Positions 35,349-46,435 of a stretch of DNA of 64,000 bases are shown in pieces. Source of the DNA: Petrolisthes cinctipes (taxonomy: Eukaryota; Arthropoda; Malacostraca; Decapoda; Porcellanidae). The translations under genes and the position numbers were made by a program. Within the stretch, counting starts at the first letter, position 1; each line of letters opens with the position of its first letter. The notes below the pieces were generated by a model. It did no database searches, was not told the origin of the DNA, and saw nothing but the letters and a program-made list of their open reading frames with translations. The stretch spans positions 1 to 64,000 of the forward strand of contig JAWQEG010001362.1 of NCBI GenBank assembly GCA_033782935.1, read 5' to 3'.

Positions 35349-35764
35349 GTGAGTAACTCTTTGATTTAATTTTATTTTAGTATTACATTATATTATATTT
35401 GTGTGTTTGTTGTCATTTTATTTTAGTATTACATTATATATTTGTGTGTTTATTTTTTATTCCTTTATTTATTTATTTTCCTGTACTATTTATTGATTTT
35501 CTTTCATATAGTTTTATTTATTTAGTTTTTATACATTTATTTATGAGTGTGTGTGTGGTATAATTTGTTTCATTTCCCTAGGGTTTGTGGGTACTTAAGG
35601 TGTGTTTGTTCTTCTGGTTCCTCATGTATTTTTTTCCTAAGGTGTGTGTGTGTTGTGTTGTGTCCCTCGGGTACACTTTTTTTGGAATCCAGGAAATGAT
35701 AATGCAAAATCGTACTTTTATCTGCACAATCATGTTTATTTTCAGATTTTTCTTATTTGTTTAT

Positions 35765-35803
<39 letters not shown>

Positions 35804-35910
35804 TAAACCCAAAGCAAATCTCGAATATTTATTGACTTGCTCGAAGGGAACTAAAAAAGAGGCTGAATTTGAAGTGAGAATCCAGCTACATATATCTTTC
35901 TTTTCCGGGG
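35349..35910 (+). other. Putative intron start
   Basis: Begins GTGAGT. It contains a tandem duplication of TCATTTTATTTTAGTATTAC (about 35370-35455), AT-rich words and a T run at 35767-35801. No acceptor followed by a convincing open frame was found. Confidence 0.45.
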
Positions 35911-36206
35911 TTAAGGGGAGATTCTCTTGTTGGTGGATTGGAGTGCCTTGATTCCTCCAAAGTATGCCAGGAAACAAACAAACTTAAGGGGGTAACTCAC
36001 TTTTGTTACATTGGAGTGCCTTGATTCCTCCAAAGTATGCCAGGAAACAAACAAACTTAAGGGGGTAACTCACTTTTGTTACATTGGAGTGCCTTGATTC
36101 CTCCAAAGTATGCCAGGAAACAGACAAACTTTAGGGGGTAATTCACTTTTGTTACATTGGAGTGCCTTGATTCCTCCAAAGTATGCCAGGAAAGAAACAA
36201 ACTTAA
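35911..36206 (+). mobile_element. 73-bp tandem array of half TTAA elements
   Basis: TTAA (or TTTA) boundaries fall at 35911, 35984, 36057, 36130 and 36203; the last three steps are exactly 73 bp. Unit 1 has the B outer end (GGGGAGATTCTCTTGTTGG) fused to the C inner arm. Units 2-4 are C left arms: GGGGGTAACTCACTTTTG, TACATTGGAGTGCCTTG, TTCCTCCAAAGTATGCCAG, GAAACAAACAAAC. Confidence 0.93.
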
Positions 36207-36365
36207 GGTGGTAATTCACTTTTGTTACATTGGAGTGCCTTGATTCCTCCAAAGTTATGCCAGGAAGCAGGACCAGATGAACAAAAATAATGGTGTTCTG
36301 TTGCTTGGAAAAGTTTAGAGGATTCAGTTGCTCCAGATTTACCAACACAGAAAATCTCCCCTCAA
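36203..36365 (+). mobile_element. TTAA palindromic element, family C copy 5
   Basis: The fifth left arm of the array continues into a full C element: AATAATGGTGTTCTGTTGC, GTTTAGAGGATTCAGTTGC, CCAGATTTACCAACACAG. Its right tip AAAATCTCCCCTCAA is B-like, so the copy is a C/B chimera. Confidence 0.9.
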
Positions 36366-36430
36366 TGGGACATCTGTTTTGGAGGAATCAGTAGCCCACA
36401 AACTCACCAACACGAGAAGTATCACCTTAA
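36362..36430. mobile_element. Family B right-half element
   Basis: Between TCAA (36362) and TTAA (36427): TCTGTTTTGGAGGAATCAGT, AGCCCACAAACTCACC, ATCACCTTAA. The left arm is absent. Confidence 0.8.
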
Positions 36431-36602
36431 GTGGAGATTCATTTGTTGTTGAATTGGAAGGTTTCTTATTCCTCCAAACTATACCACCAAACAGATCCTC
36501 AATTAATCTATTCATAACATTAAGGTCGTCTGTTCCTTGGTATAGTTTGGAGGAGTAGCCTGTATAGCCTTCCAACTTACCAACAAGAACATCTCACATT
36601 AA
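36427..36602. mobile_element. TTAA palindromic element, family B copy
   Basis: TTAAGTGGAGATTCATTTG, GGTTTCTTATTCCTCC, CTATACCACCAAACAGATCC; right arm TCCTTGGTATAGTTTGGAGG and ACATCTCACATTAA. TTAA at both ends is shared with its neighbours. Confidence 0.9.
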
Positions 36603-36774
36603 AGGGGTATATAGCACATTGTTTTGGGTGATAAATCTGGAGCAAATGATTCCTCCAAATTATTATAGGCAACAGGATACCATTATTTTTCTTCATCTGG
36701 GTGTGTTTCCTGGCATACTTTGGAGGAATCGAGGCACTAAAGTCTATTAATTAAAAGCATTACTATCCCCTTAA
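36599..36774 (-). mobile_element. TTAA palindromic element, family C copy 6
   Basis: TTAAAGGGGTATATAGCACAT, AATCTGGAGCAAATGATTCC, AACAGGATACCATTATTTT, TTTGGAGGAATCGAGGCAC, ACTATCCCCTTAA. Last member of the cluster that starts at 35911. Confidence 0.9.
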
Positions 36775-37090
36775 ATGAATGTGTGACTTTATACTCTGTT
36801 TAAATTTGTCTCACATTCACGACGTAAACGAGTGTGTATGTTTGAATCGAAAACATTTACAGCTGTATTGATTGCATGGGTTTAAAACAAGATGACATCA
36901 CTCTGATCTATTACGTAATCACTTCCTCGTGTTTACGCCTCGTAATTGATACTATTATACTGTATCCTTGATTGTAAAGGTGATGAAGGAAGTTGAGGTG
37001 AGAACAAGTAATTAGTGTTATTATCGTTCTGCAATAATAATGATGTGACAGAAAAACAGACATACGATATAAATTTGCTTTATCCTGTTC
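36775..37090. other. AT-rich spacer
   Basis: Nothing recognised. Confidence 0.55.
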
Positions 37091-37372
37091 CCTAGCTTCT
37101 CTCGTACTCCTCCTTCTCTTGTTCTTCCTCCTTCTCTTCTTCCTCCTCCTCCTCTTTTTCTTCCTCCTCCTTCTCTTCTTCCTCCTCCTTCTCTTTTTCT
37201 TCTTCCTCCCTCTCCTCGTATTCCTTCTCCTCCTCTCTCTCCTTCTTCCTCCTCTCTCTCCTCTTTACTACACCCATACCAACCCCTCATCACCCACCCA
37301 CCCACACCCACTCGCTTCCGTTTCACTCTGCTACACCCCTCACGAAATCTACCCCTTTCTGCCCCTCTTCCA

Positions 37373-37449
<77 letters not shown>

Positions 37450-37495
37450 TTTTACACATCACATCACATCGTTCCACCCCCCCTTTCTATATCTA

Positions 37496-37553
<58 letters not shown>

Positions 37554-37625
37554 CATCACATCACCCCGTCCCACCCCCACCCCCACCCCACCCTTTCTAT
37601 ATCTACCCCCAACCCCTTGTCGCCT
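37091..37625. repeat. TTC/TCC tract and duplicated (CT)n blocks
   Basis: CTTCCTCCT words to about 37265; CT runs at 37374-37446 and about 37498-37551. Each CT run is followed by a similar spacer with CACATCACATCA and CCTTTCTATATCTAC, so the block was duplicated as a unit. Confidence 0.9.
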
Positions 37626-38060
37626 CTTCCACCAAATGGAGTTCACCACAACGGGAACTGGTAAGCGGTTCCACTCATCACACCTCAGTGCTGAAGTCGC
37701 TGGTTATCACGTGGGTCTGTGGGTGGGGGGGGGGGGGTTGTTCTGTTCTGACTCATTTTTCTTCTCTCAACTGTTTTACGACTCGCCTTCCTCACTACTT
37801 TCTGCTTGACGACTCGCATTTTTCACTTTCTGTTTGACTCGCCTTCCTTACCACTTTCTGTTTGACTCGCCTTCCTCACTCATAATAAAAATGTTTGACT
37901 CGCCTTCCTCACTCTCATTTTAAAAACTGTTTGACTCACCACTCTCACTCTCTGTTTGCCTCTCCTGTCTCACTCTCTTGTCTAATTGTTTGCCTCGCCG
38001 TCTGTTAAACTGTTTGTCTCGCCTGTTTCCTTCTTGCTTCACCTTTGCTAAACTGTTTTG
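37626..38060. repeat. Minisatellite, CTGTTTGACTCGCCTTCCTC
   Basis: Diverged units of about 35-45 bp (TGTTTGACTCGCCTTCC) from about 37755 to 38060, preceded by a G run near 37723. Confidence 0.75.
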
Positions 38061-38619
38061 TCTCACCTACTTCACTTTCTTCTTAATTGTTTGCCGTGTT
38101 TGCCTATAACTTCCGGTACTTGCCTCACTGTCTGTCTGTCTGTCCTTCACTTTCCTCATTGTCTGCATAACTGTTTGCCTCACCACCTTCCTCACAGTCT
38201 CTCCCCTACCTCACTATCCTTGAAAAAATGGTTAATGAAACAGTATAACATTTTTTTCTTCAGTCGAGACTGTGTATATGTGTAATGGCCTTTATAGATT
38301 CAGTTTTTATCAATTATACACCGGATTTCTGTGTGAACTGTACATTATTATTAATTAATTTTATAGCATACAGTTCTAAAAATATCCCCATAAAGATACT
38401 AAGAAGAAAGAGAACTTAAAAATGAATGAGTTTACACGTACCCTTCATCGTCTGTTGAATAGAAATTGCCATGGGCGTGAAGGTGTTATACCAACCAGAG
38501 TTCATGTTGATATAACTGGGACCTCCTCCAAGTGTCGCAAGTAACACACCAAAAAGCAAGTGTTATAATTCAACCCAGCGCTTGGAGTCTATGGACGGGA
38601 AATGAAAGCAGGTAGATAG
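38061..38619. other. Spacer
   Basis: Nothing recognised beyond short CTGT repeats near 38130. Confidence 0.55.
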
Positions 38620-39075
38620 GTAGGTAGGGAGGGAAATAGATAGGTAAGTAGGAAATAGGTTGGTAAATAGGAAGGTAGGTTGGTAGGTAGGTAGGGAGGG
38701 AGGGAAATAGATAGGTAAGTAGGAAATAGGTTGGTAAATAGGAAGGTAGGTTGGTAGGTTTGTTGGTAAGTAGGTAGGTAGGTAGGGAGGGAGGGAAATA
38801 GATAGGTAAATAGGAAGTAGTGCGGTAAAGAGGAAGGTAGGTTGGTAGGTTTGTTGGTAAGTAGGTAGATAGGTAGGTAGGTAGGTTGGAGGCAGATCGG
38901 TAGGAAGGTAGGGAAATAGATACGTAAGTAGTTCGGTAAGGAGGATGGTGGGTTGGTAGGTTTGTTGGTAAGTAGGTAGGTAAGCAGGTAGGTAGGCAGG
39001 GACGAGGTAGATAGGTAAGTAGATAGGTTGGTTAGTAGGTAAGTAGGTAGATAGGTAAGGAGGAAGGTAGGTTGG
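38620..39075. repeat. GGTA/GGGA degenerate tetranucleotide array
   Basis: TAGGTAGGTAGG sequence carries a higher-order unit with GGGAGGGAAATAGATAGG and AGGAAGGTAGGTTGGTAGG, repeated about four to five times. Confidence 0.9.
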
Positions 39076-39607
39076 TAAGTCCTAACATTTTTCCCTTCTG
39101 TCCCCTCATAGCGTTATTTTCCTTCTTATTCTTTCCAATCATCATTTTCATCCTCATTCCTCTTTTCCCTATCATTGTCTCTACCCATTCCATCCATTTA
39201 TCACCATTCCTTCCCTTCCCTTCATTCCCTTGCCTTACATTCTCCCTTTTTCTCCCATTTTTACTTTCCTCTTTCCTGTTTCTCATCTTTACTCCCCTTT
39301 TTCCTTCCTCTTCCCTTGTTTCTCATCTCTTCTTCCTTTTCCCTGTATCATCTCTTTTTCCATTTCCCTGTTTCTCATCTCTTCTTCCATTTCCCTGTTT
39401 CTCATCTCTTCTTCCATTTCCCTGTTTCTCATCTTTACTCATCTTTTCTTCCTCTTCCCTGTTTCTCATCTCTTTTTCCATTTCCCTGCTTCTCATCTTT
39501 ACTCCTCCCCTTTTACCTACCCTTTCCCTTGTTTCTCATCTCTTCTTCCATTTCCCTGTTTCTCATCTCGTCTTTCATTTATCCTTCCCCTCTATCTCAT
39601 CACCCCC

Positions 39608-39653
<46 letters not shown>

Positions 39654-39800
39654 CATCATCCCCTCGTAATCGTTCTTCATTTGTCTTCCCTCAGTCTGCC
39701 ATATCACTTTCCTACCTTGACTTCAGTTTTTTTTTTTTTTTTTTTTTTTTCCTCCTCTTCTTCCTTCTCCACCTCTTCCCTTCTCTTCTTCTCTATGTAA
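39076..39800. repeat. Pyrimidine-rich minisatellite with poly-T
   Basis: Units of TTTCTCATCTCTTCTTCC and ATTTCCCTG (27 bp, best at 39345-39440) extend loosely from 39240 to 39570. T runs lie at 39609-39653 and about 39727-39750. Confidence 0.88.
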
Positions 39801-40199
39801 TTTTTTCTTCTTTCTTCCTCCTTCAACTTCAGCTCCACCACTGATGCCGTTGCTAATAATAATAATAATAATAGTAGTAGTAGTAATAATGATAATAGTT
39901 TTACTACTACTACTACTATCCTACTTAACATTTCTTCTTCATTTTCCTCCTCTTTCCTCGTAAGAATCAGAAAATCTCTTAATGTTTGATAATATTTCTT
40001 AATTCTCCTCCTCCTCTTCCTCTTTCTCTTCCTCCTTTTTCTCTTCCTCCTCTTCCTCCTCTTCCTCTTCCTCCTCCTTGAAATATGACGTAATTCAAGT
40101 CGATCTATTGTTTAATCACGTACAGGAAGGCGGGAAAATGAGCCTTCAAATTTGCACCTTCATTATTCCCTCCTCCAAACTTCTCATTTCCTCACCTGG
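39801..40199. other. Spacer with AAT/TAC triplets and CTTCCTC words
   Basis: AAT/AGT triplets at 39855-39885, TAC triplets near 39900, CTTCCTCCTCTT near 40000-40075. No gene seen. Confidence 0.6.
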
Positions 40200-40640
40200 C
40201 AACCTCGAGACAAGAGAGAGAGAGAGAGAGAGAGAAGTGCGAGTTACTGAGTTTAGGGTTGTGGGCAGATGCGAGTTACAAGCGAGTGAATAATTACTGT
40301 GAGTGATGCGAGTTAAGATGCGAGTGACTTATAACTACTGTGAGTGATGCGAGTTACGAGGCGAGTGATTCGTGGTGGTGAGGAAAACGAGTTACGAGCG
40401 AGTGAATAATGACTGTGAGTGATGGGAGTTACGAGGAGAGTGAATAGCGAGTACAGAAACGAGTAGTATAGAAGACAAAACAAGTGTCATGGTTGTGTGA
40501 AAAGAGAATTACGAGCGAGTGAATAATGATTGTGAGCGATGCGAGTTACGAAGTGAGTGAATATAGCGTGAGTGTAGAAACGAGTAAGGAAGATAAGACA
40601 GGAGGGTTCAGAAGGCTTAGGGCGAGTGAGTGAGTGAGTC
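40200..40640. repeat. Minisatellite, GCGAGTTACGAGCGAGTGAA
   Basis: A GA run (40213-40233) leads into units of about 60-80 bp with GTGAGTGATGCGAGTTA, CGAGCGAGTGAATAATGA and AGTACAGAAACGAGTA. Confidence 0.85.
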
Positions 40641-40665
40641 ATCAGTGGTTGGTATTGTATATCCC

Positions 40666-40821
40666 TCAAGGGACCCTGTGTTGTAGTCAGAAAATTGGAG
40701 GTAAGCGAGTCCTTCAAAATTGCCACGAAACACCACCTATATCGAAGGAGCTTGTTTCGTAGCATATAGTCAGGAGGAATCAGAAGCCACCAATTCTCAT
40801 ACACGATTACAGGGTCCTTAA
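40666..40821 (-). mobile_element. TTAA palindromic element, family A copy 6
   Basis: TCAAGGGACCCTGTGTTG at left, ACGATTACAGGGTCCTTAA at right; core TTGCCACGAAACACCACC / GCTTGTTTCGTAGCATA. Left TTAA mutated to TCAA. Confidence 0.92.
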
Positions 40822-41106
40822 ATGCAGCAGAGAGTGAAGGCAATTATGATAGTTTACATAAGACATATAGGCCTACTATAGCCTAACTGCACTGTCTACT
40901 GTATAGTGTGTTTCCATCTCAAAGGTTGGATAGAGAAAGAATTAGTCGTATGTGAGGGGTTGAGAGAGTAAGCAAGTGAGTGAGTTGAGGGAATGAGTTC
41001 TTGGGATGTCTATGGCTTTGAGGGAAGGAGCTATATAGAGAATGTGGCTTCATGGGGTTGTGAAGGATGGGATATGGTCCTCTATATGGCTTTGAGGGAG
41101 GGAAGG
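40822..41106. other. Spacer
   Basis: Contains a loose duplication of CTATGGCTTTGAGGGA / ATATGGCTTTGAGGGA (about 41010 and 41095). Nothing coding. Confidence 0.6.
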
Positions 41107-41275
41107 TGGGGATAGTAAACAGTTAGTAAATCTGGAGCTGACTGATTCCTCTAAGCTATTTCAAACAACAGGACACCATTATTTTTGTTAAGCTGGTCCT
41201 GTTTCCTGGCATACACTGGAGGAATCAAGGGGATTTAATGGTTACCTAAAGTATATATATATTAACCTTTACATA
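41107..41275 (-). mobile_element. TTAA palindromic element, family C copy 7
   Basis: AGTAAATCTGGAGCTGACTG, ATTCCTCTAAGCTATTTC, ACAGGACACCATTATTTTTG, GGTCCTGTTTCCTGGCATA. Outer tips are decayed; only a right TTAA candidate (41272) remains. Confidence 0.8.
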
Positions 41276-41342
41276 ACACAACTGGCCACGTATTTTGCAC
41301 ATCTCGCCCACTACCATCATCAAACTATTATGCTTCACTTAA

Positions 41343-41505
41343 TTAAGGTGGTAGAATGTTGTGGACGGATTGCAGAGTTCTTGATTCCCTCACACTATGC
41401 CAGGGAACAGATCACCTCAAAGTTACTAATAGGGGTTCTGTTTCTTGACATAGTTTGGAAGATTCATTAGCCTTCCAATATACCGTCAAGTGTTTCTCTC
41501 CTTAA
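41343..41505. mobile_element. TTAA palindromic element, family B copy
   Basis: TTAAGGTGGTAGAATGTTG (C-like tip), then TTGATTCCCTCACACTATGCC, loop AATAGGGGTTCTGTTTC, right arm CATAGTTTGGAAGATTC, TAGCCTTCCAATATACCG, CTCTCCTTAA. Confidence 0.85.
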
Positions 41506-41664
41506 TTAAGTCTGCACTGTCGTTCAAAGCCAAAACACAAAAGATTTATAATGTATTTTCATTATAATTTTACAGCATCTGAATTAACTTTATCTTTGGC
41601 AAACACTACATGATGTAACTGGTCTGACAAACCCCTCCTCTACCCTCTACCATACTAAGGTTAA

Positions 41665-41820
41665 TTAAGGGACCCTGTGATGTGGTTAGAAAATTGGAGG
41701 TAAATGATTCCCTTCAAATATTGCCACGAAACACCACCTATATGGAAGGAGCGTGTGTCGTGGCATAGTCAGGGGGAATCAGAAGCCTCCAATTCCCATA
41801 CACGATCACAGGGTTCTTGT
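41665..41820 (-). mobile_element. TTAA palindromic element, family A copy 7
   Basis: TTAAGGGACCCTGTGATGTG at left, GATCACAGGGTTCTTGT at right. The loop CACCACCTATATGGAAGG is uninterrupted, so this copy is the reference for the loop insertions in copies 3, 4 and 9. Confidence 0.93.
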
Positions 41821-41957
41821 ATGTGTGAGTCAGAGGGAGAAGGATGTGTCAAGTTATATAGCCTAGGGCCCTAGGGGATAGGGATGGGTAGGTGTAAAAG
41901 GGAGTGGAAGAGTAGTAGTGTTAGACCGGTCTGTGCCTTGACTCAGCATTATCTAAT

Positions 41958-41960
<3 letters not shown>

Positions 41961-42053
<93 letters not shown>

Positions 42054-42174
42054 CTATTCTAATACCATTACACACACCTATTCTTCTACCATTACACACA
42101 AACACATACACGCCTATTCTTTTACCATTACACACACACACTCACTCACAGTCTCGCATACCTATTCTTCTACA

Positions 42175-42233
<59 letters not shown>

Positions 42234-42251
42234 TATTATTATTATTATTAT

Positions 42252-42282
<31 letters not shown>
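41961..42282. repeat. (CA)n runs with CTATTCTTCTACCATTACAC units
   Basis: CA runs at 41961-42052, 42177-42232 and 42256-42282, an ATT run at about 42232-42256, and three to four copies of CCTATTCTTCTACCATTACA between. Confidence 0.95.
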
Positions 42283-42350
42283 ATCGTCTTCACCCATTCT
42301 TCCATCATTAATGTTGTATCGTCAGTGGGTCACTCCTAGATGATGTACTG

Positions 42351-42564
42351 TACACTCGAGCCTTTAAATTTGTGACCACGTACCTAAATGTTTATATCAT
42401 CTGAGCTGGTAACGCTGTGTGGGGGAGGCATCATTGTAAGCCAAATATTGTATCATGTCACTCTACTATGTTCCACCTACTCTGATTCCTCCCCAATCAA
42501 TGTTGCCAGCTCAAATGACGTAAACATCTAAGTACGTGGTCGCGAATTTACGAGCTCGAGTGTA
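42351..42564. mobile_element. TA-flanked MITE M6 with about 64-bp inverted repeats
   Basis: TACACTCGAGCCTTTAAATT, GTGACCACGTACCTAAATG and TGAGCTGGTAAC at left are mirrored by GTTGCCAGCTCA, CATCTAAGTACGTGGTC and TACGAGCTCGAGTGTA at right. TA edges, 214 bp, no ORF of its own. Confidence 0.88.
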
Positions 42565-42656
42565 CCTTTGTTGTCTAAATCATGCAATACGGTGCATAAC
42601 GTCCCTGAAAACCCGCTCTTTTGTTTACATTTTACGTTGTCATCGTCGTCGTTGTA

Positions 42657-42816
42657 TTAAGGGGAGATTCTTAATTGGAAGGCTACTGATTCCTCCTATA
42701 ACTATACCGAGGAACAGCTAGATCCCCTAGTAGTACCATTGAGGGCGTCTGTTTTCTGGCATAGTTTGGAGGAATCATAGACTTACCAATTTACAAACAA
42801 GTGAATCTCCCCTTAA
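42657..42816. mobile_element. TTAA palindromic element, family B copy
   Basis: TTAAGGGGAGATTCTTAATTGG, AGGCTACTGATTCCTCC, CTATACCGAGGAACAGC; right arm CTGGCATAGTTTGGAGGAATC and GTGAATCTCCCCTTAA. Both TTAA edges intact. Confidence 0.93.
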
Positions 42817-43025
42817 TTTTCTATGGAGTAATTTCATGTCCTGTATACGGTACTGGGTGGAGCTGACGGCATCGTGGCTTTTCCTGCTTCCGTCCGTGTC
42901 TATGAATGGAAAGTGTTGATTAGTTGCCTATATTTGGCTCTGAAGGATAAGGAAAATAATGACGGACGTAGGTGTGATAGAAGGGGCCTCAAGGGGGTGT
43001 TCGTGTGTTTGTGTATGTAATAGTA
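42817..43025. other. Spacer
   Basis: Nothing recognised. Confidence 0.55.
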
Positions 43026-43205
43026 GAAGAATATGTGTGTGTGTGTGTGTGTGTGTAATGGCAGAAGAATAGGTGAGTGTGTGTGTGTGTAATGGCAGAA
43101 GAATAGGTGTGTGTGTGTGTGTGTAATGGCAGAAGAATAGGTGAGTGTGTGTGTGTGTGTAATGGCAGAAGAATAGGTGTGTGTGTGTGTGTGTGCGCGC
43201 GCGCG
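43026..43205. repeat. Minisatellite, AATGGCAGAAGAATAGGTG with GT runs
   Basis: Five units of about 33-40 bp; the first has GTAATAGTAGAAGAATATG. The last GT run ends in a GC-alternating stretch (GCGCGCGCGT near 43195). Confidence 0.92.
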
Positions 43206-44005
43206 TGTGTGCAGGTATGATAGCTCCGGGAGAGGTCTAATGGAGGCGTGGTTATCCTGTGTGTGTGTGTGAGAATGATAGCCGCGGGAGAGGTCTTGTA
43301 GAGGCGTGGTTATCCTATCTGGGTTGAGAGAGGGTCGCGTTGTGGTCCCTCCTGTAGTTATAAGGTGTGGCTGGTGGGTTCTGGTGTGGTTGTGATTGAT
43401 GTTGTTGTGATGTTATGGTGATGGTGTGGTTGCGTTGATAATTGGTGTTGATGTAGTGGTGTGATTGTAGTTGACCGTGGGAGGACTGTGGGGTTGTGAT
43501 TGGTATTGATCTGATGTGGTTATGATTGAAGTTGTTGTGATAGTGTGGCTGTATTATGACTATGGTAGTATGGTTAGGGTATAATGGGATAGGCTCGTTC
43601 CGTGTTGTGACTGTCTATATTGGTGTGGCTGTTTAGGTTCGTACTGTGGCTATTGTTTTGTGGTTCCTGCTGTCATTGTTGTGATGTGGCTCGTGTTTTT
43701 GTATGGTTAGGGTGTTGTGAGAGAGGGAAAGGGAAGGAAGGGGTCGTGTTGTTGAGAGTGAGAGGGAAAGTGTTGTCGTTTGGTCGTGTTGAGTGAGAGG
43801 GTTATGGGTCGTGCACTAGAGAGAGAGAGAGAGAGAGAGAGAGTTGGGGGTGAAAGAATAGGTGGTCGTGTCGAGTGAGAGGGATATGGGTCGTTCACTA
43901 GAGAGAGGGAGAGGGAGAAGAATACAGTAAGTGGTCGTGTCGAGTGAGAGGGACATGGGTCGTGCACTAGAGAGAGGGAGAGGGAGAAGAATAGGTGGTC
44001 GTGTT
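43206..44005. repeat. Duplicated GATAGC segment, GTGGT-rich DNA and a CGTGTTGAGTGAGAGGG minisatellite
   Basis: GATAG-C-CGGGAGAGGTCT recurs at about 43219 and 43278. GTGGTTGTGATTG words follow to 43720. Units of about 65-85 bp with GGTCGTGT(T/C)GAGTGAGAGGG and ATGGGTCGTGCACTAGAGAG run from 43730 to 44005. Confidence 0.85.
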
Positions 44006-44772
44006 GAAGGGGGTTGGGTTTAGGAAGAGGCAGATGGTCGTGATGGGAACAGTTTGCATCATGTGGGTCAGGAGGCCGACTGTGCCCATATTTTGAAACC
44101 TGAGAAGGAAGGTGTGGGTGTGTGTGTACATACCGATACCTACGTTTACACTAGTACGCCATCCATTCACTCACGATTTCCATGGCCAAACACAGCTGTG
44201 GTCTTGGGTCTCCTCTGGCAGGGACACAAACATAAAATAACTGAAATGAAGGCGCAGTGGATTAAAAATGATTATGGTGATGAAGAGTAAAATATTAAAA
44301 AAGAGGAGGTAGGAAGAAATGATTGGTGTAGGAGTATTAATATAGAGTTGGAGGTGGATAAATATGAATGAATGGTTCCTAAAACTTAACATATATAATT
44401 ATATTCTGTAGCTAATCACTTGGCGATATCAATAATTATATCCTCAAAACATGCCACGTGCGATCATAGACGAAAAAGGTTTAGAGTCAAACAGGATGTA
44501 CTTTACATTTCTGGAATGGAAATACCCGAAAGGAAGCATTATATTCCAACCTGCTATGGCAAGTAAGTGAAAATTGAACAAATGTTACGTCTGCATAATG
44601 TAATAAGATAACCAGGTGTTTTAGGTAAATTGAATGCCAATAGAGAGAGAACTATAAAAATATGTAATCACCAATATGTTCTGAATATAATGAAGCCAAG
44701 CGTGGGCCACAAGTTTATCTATAATCCTTTCATCTTGTTAATATATAGTGTGTACAATTGTGAATTTATCAA

Positions 44773-44812
<40 letters not shown>

Positions 44813-44999
44813 TCATGCAACTTATGTAACTATACTTTCCTTTCACGGTATGCAAACTTTGTAATGATCTTATTTCACTAACGATGCCAGCACTCAACCA
44901 TTGGACGCACATTGTGAGTGAAAGTATCTAGTATAAGTAACATTAAACACCAACTACAGACAAGAAAAGTAACGGTAGCAGTCATGGCACTGTAACGCC
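44006..44999. other. Spacer with poly-T
   Basis: T run at 44777-44807. A 78-codon plus-strand open frame (44054-44290) is mixed in composition but unrecognised, so I do not call it. Confidence 0.5.
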
Positions 45000-45312
45000 A
45001 CTATCAACACCATCACTACCATCGCCTCCATTACCACCATCACTATCTTCAATACCATCGCTTCCATCTCCTCCACCATCGCTTCCATCTCCACCACCAT
45101 CATTACCTCATCACCACCAAAATTGCTTCCATTACCACCACCATCACCTTCAACATCACCTCATCACCACCACCATCACTTCCATCACCACCATTACTTC
45201 CATCACCACCATTACTTTCATCACCACTACCATCATCACCACCACCATCACCTTCAACATCACCATCATCACCACCAAAATCGCTTCCATCACCACCACC
45301 ATCACCTCCATA
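45000..45312. repeat. CCATCA/CCACCA satellite
   Basis: TCCATCACCACCACCATCACC units, about 60-90 bp at the higher level (TTCAACATCACC recurs). Histidine-rich and glycine-rich open frames are artefacts. Confidence 0.92.
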
Positions 45313-46250
45313 ATGAATCTGTATTTCCACACTACCTCATTCAGTCACACCTCCTCCTCCACACCAAGCATCAATAGTTCTCCTACTAACTCATTCAATC
45401 ATCTGTACTCCCCCACACCATGCATCAATATTTCCACATACCTCATTGAATCAACTGTGTCTCTCCACATCAAGAATATCATCCGCAGTTTCCGCTTTCG
45501 TTGTGCTTTCCGCATCTGTCATCCACAGTTTTTCTACGCTTGAGATAGCTGTCATGAAAGGGGTAATAATAATATATAATTTCCGAATTGGAGTGCGACT
45601 GCTTCCTCTAAAGTCTAAAATCTGTGTCACAAAATACACTGTCACTCTGAATAGTTGCTGCTCTGAGGCACTTTTTAAAGCAATGAGAAGTCTCCAAATT
45701 CGCTGCCAATAGAATAATCCCCATATATAGTTCTTCTACCCTCCTCGCCTATCCACATCACCTCACATTATCCATCCACCACCCATCCATCCATCCATCC
45801 ATCCATCCATCCATCCACACTCTCTCGTTTCACCGTTAGTAATCCTTTCTGAGTGATGGTACTTAGCAACTCTTAACACTAGCTGTCACCATCTATCACC
45901 AGTACTTTCCCCTCTACCAATACCACTTACCCTTACCTTGACATATAGTTACTTAATGGTATGTGGAATGGTGTGTGTGTGTGTGTGTTTAAACTGCTTA
46001 ATCCTGGAGAAAATACACCAATTCCCATCTAAATAAAATGACCACAGAGACACATTTCTTGTTTCTTGTCCTTGATTCGTTTCCTCCACACAATCACAAG
46101 AGGCGAGAAATGACACGACCGCAAGAGGCACGAAATATAGAGCGTCGGGGGGCCTTAGGATATAGTCCGTCAGATTGCATACTTGACTCTTTGCGGCTTT
46201 ACCTTGTGAGAAGAGAAAGGAATGTTGATATATATAATTTTTTTCAGCAT
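45313..46250. other. Spacer with (ATCC)n
   Basis: ATCC tetranucleotides at about 45785-45818 and a GT run at about 45971-45988. A family B/C-like pair AATTGGAGTGCGACTGCTTCC / CTGAGGCACTTTTTAAAGC near 45585-45680 is too diverged to call. Confidence 0.5.
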
Positions 46251-46435
46251 TTAAGGGGGTAGGTAGTACATTGTTGGTATATCTGGAACAACTGACTGAT
46301 CCCTCTATAAACTATAATAATCCAAGCAACAGGCCACCAGTATTTTTGTTTATCGGGTCCTACATGTTTCCTGGGATACTTTGGAGGAATACAGTCACTC
46401 TAGTGTGTCAAAAGTGTATTAGGCTACCCCCTTAA
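46251..46435 (-). mobile_element. TTAA palindromic element, family C copy 8
   Basis: TTAAGGGGGTAGGTAGTACAT, ATCTGGAACAACTGACTG, AACAGGCCACCAGTATTTTTG, ACTTTGGAGGAATACAGTC, ACCCCCTTAA. Has a five-base insertion GGCTA at 46422-46426 that turns TTACCCCC into TTAGGCTACCCCC. Confidence 0.92.

Noticed and set aside
36079..36348. Repetitive 89-residue minus-strand open frame
   Set aside because: It is a translation of the 73-bp half-element array; the protein repeats only because the DNA does.
38620..39075. Telomere-like repeat
   Set aside because: Units are GGTA/GGGA and irregular; the arthropod telomere unit TTAGG is not tandemly present.
42536..42721. 61-residue open frame
   Set aside because: It spans the right arm of M6 and the left arm of a B element, so it is chimeric repeat sequence.
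44054..44290. 78-residue plus-strand open frame
   Set aside because: Contains a GT-run translation in its middle and no recognisable domain.
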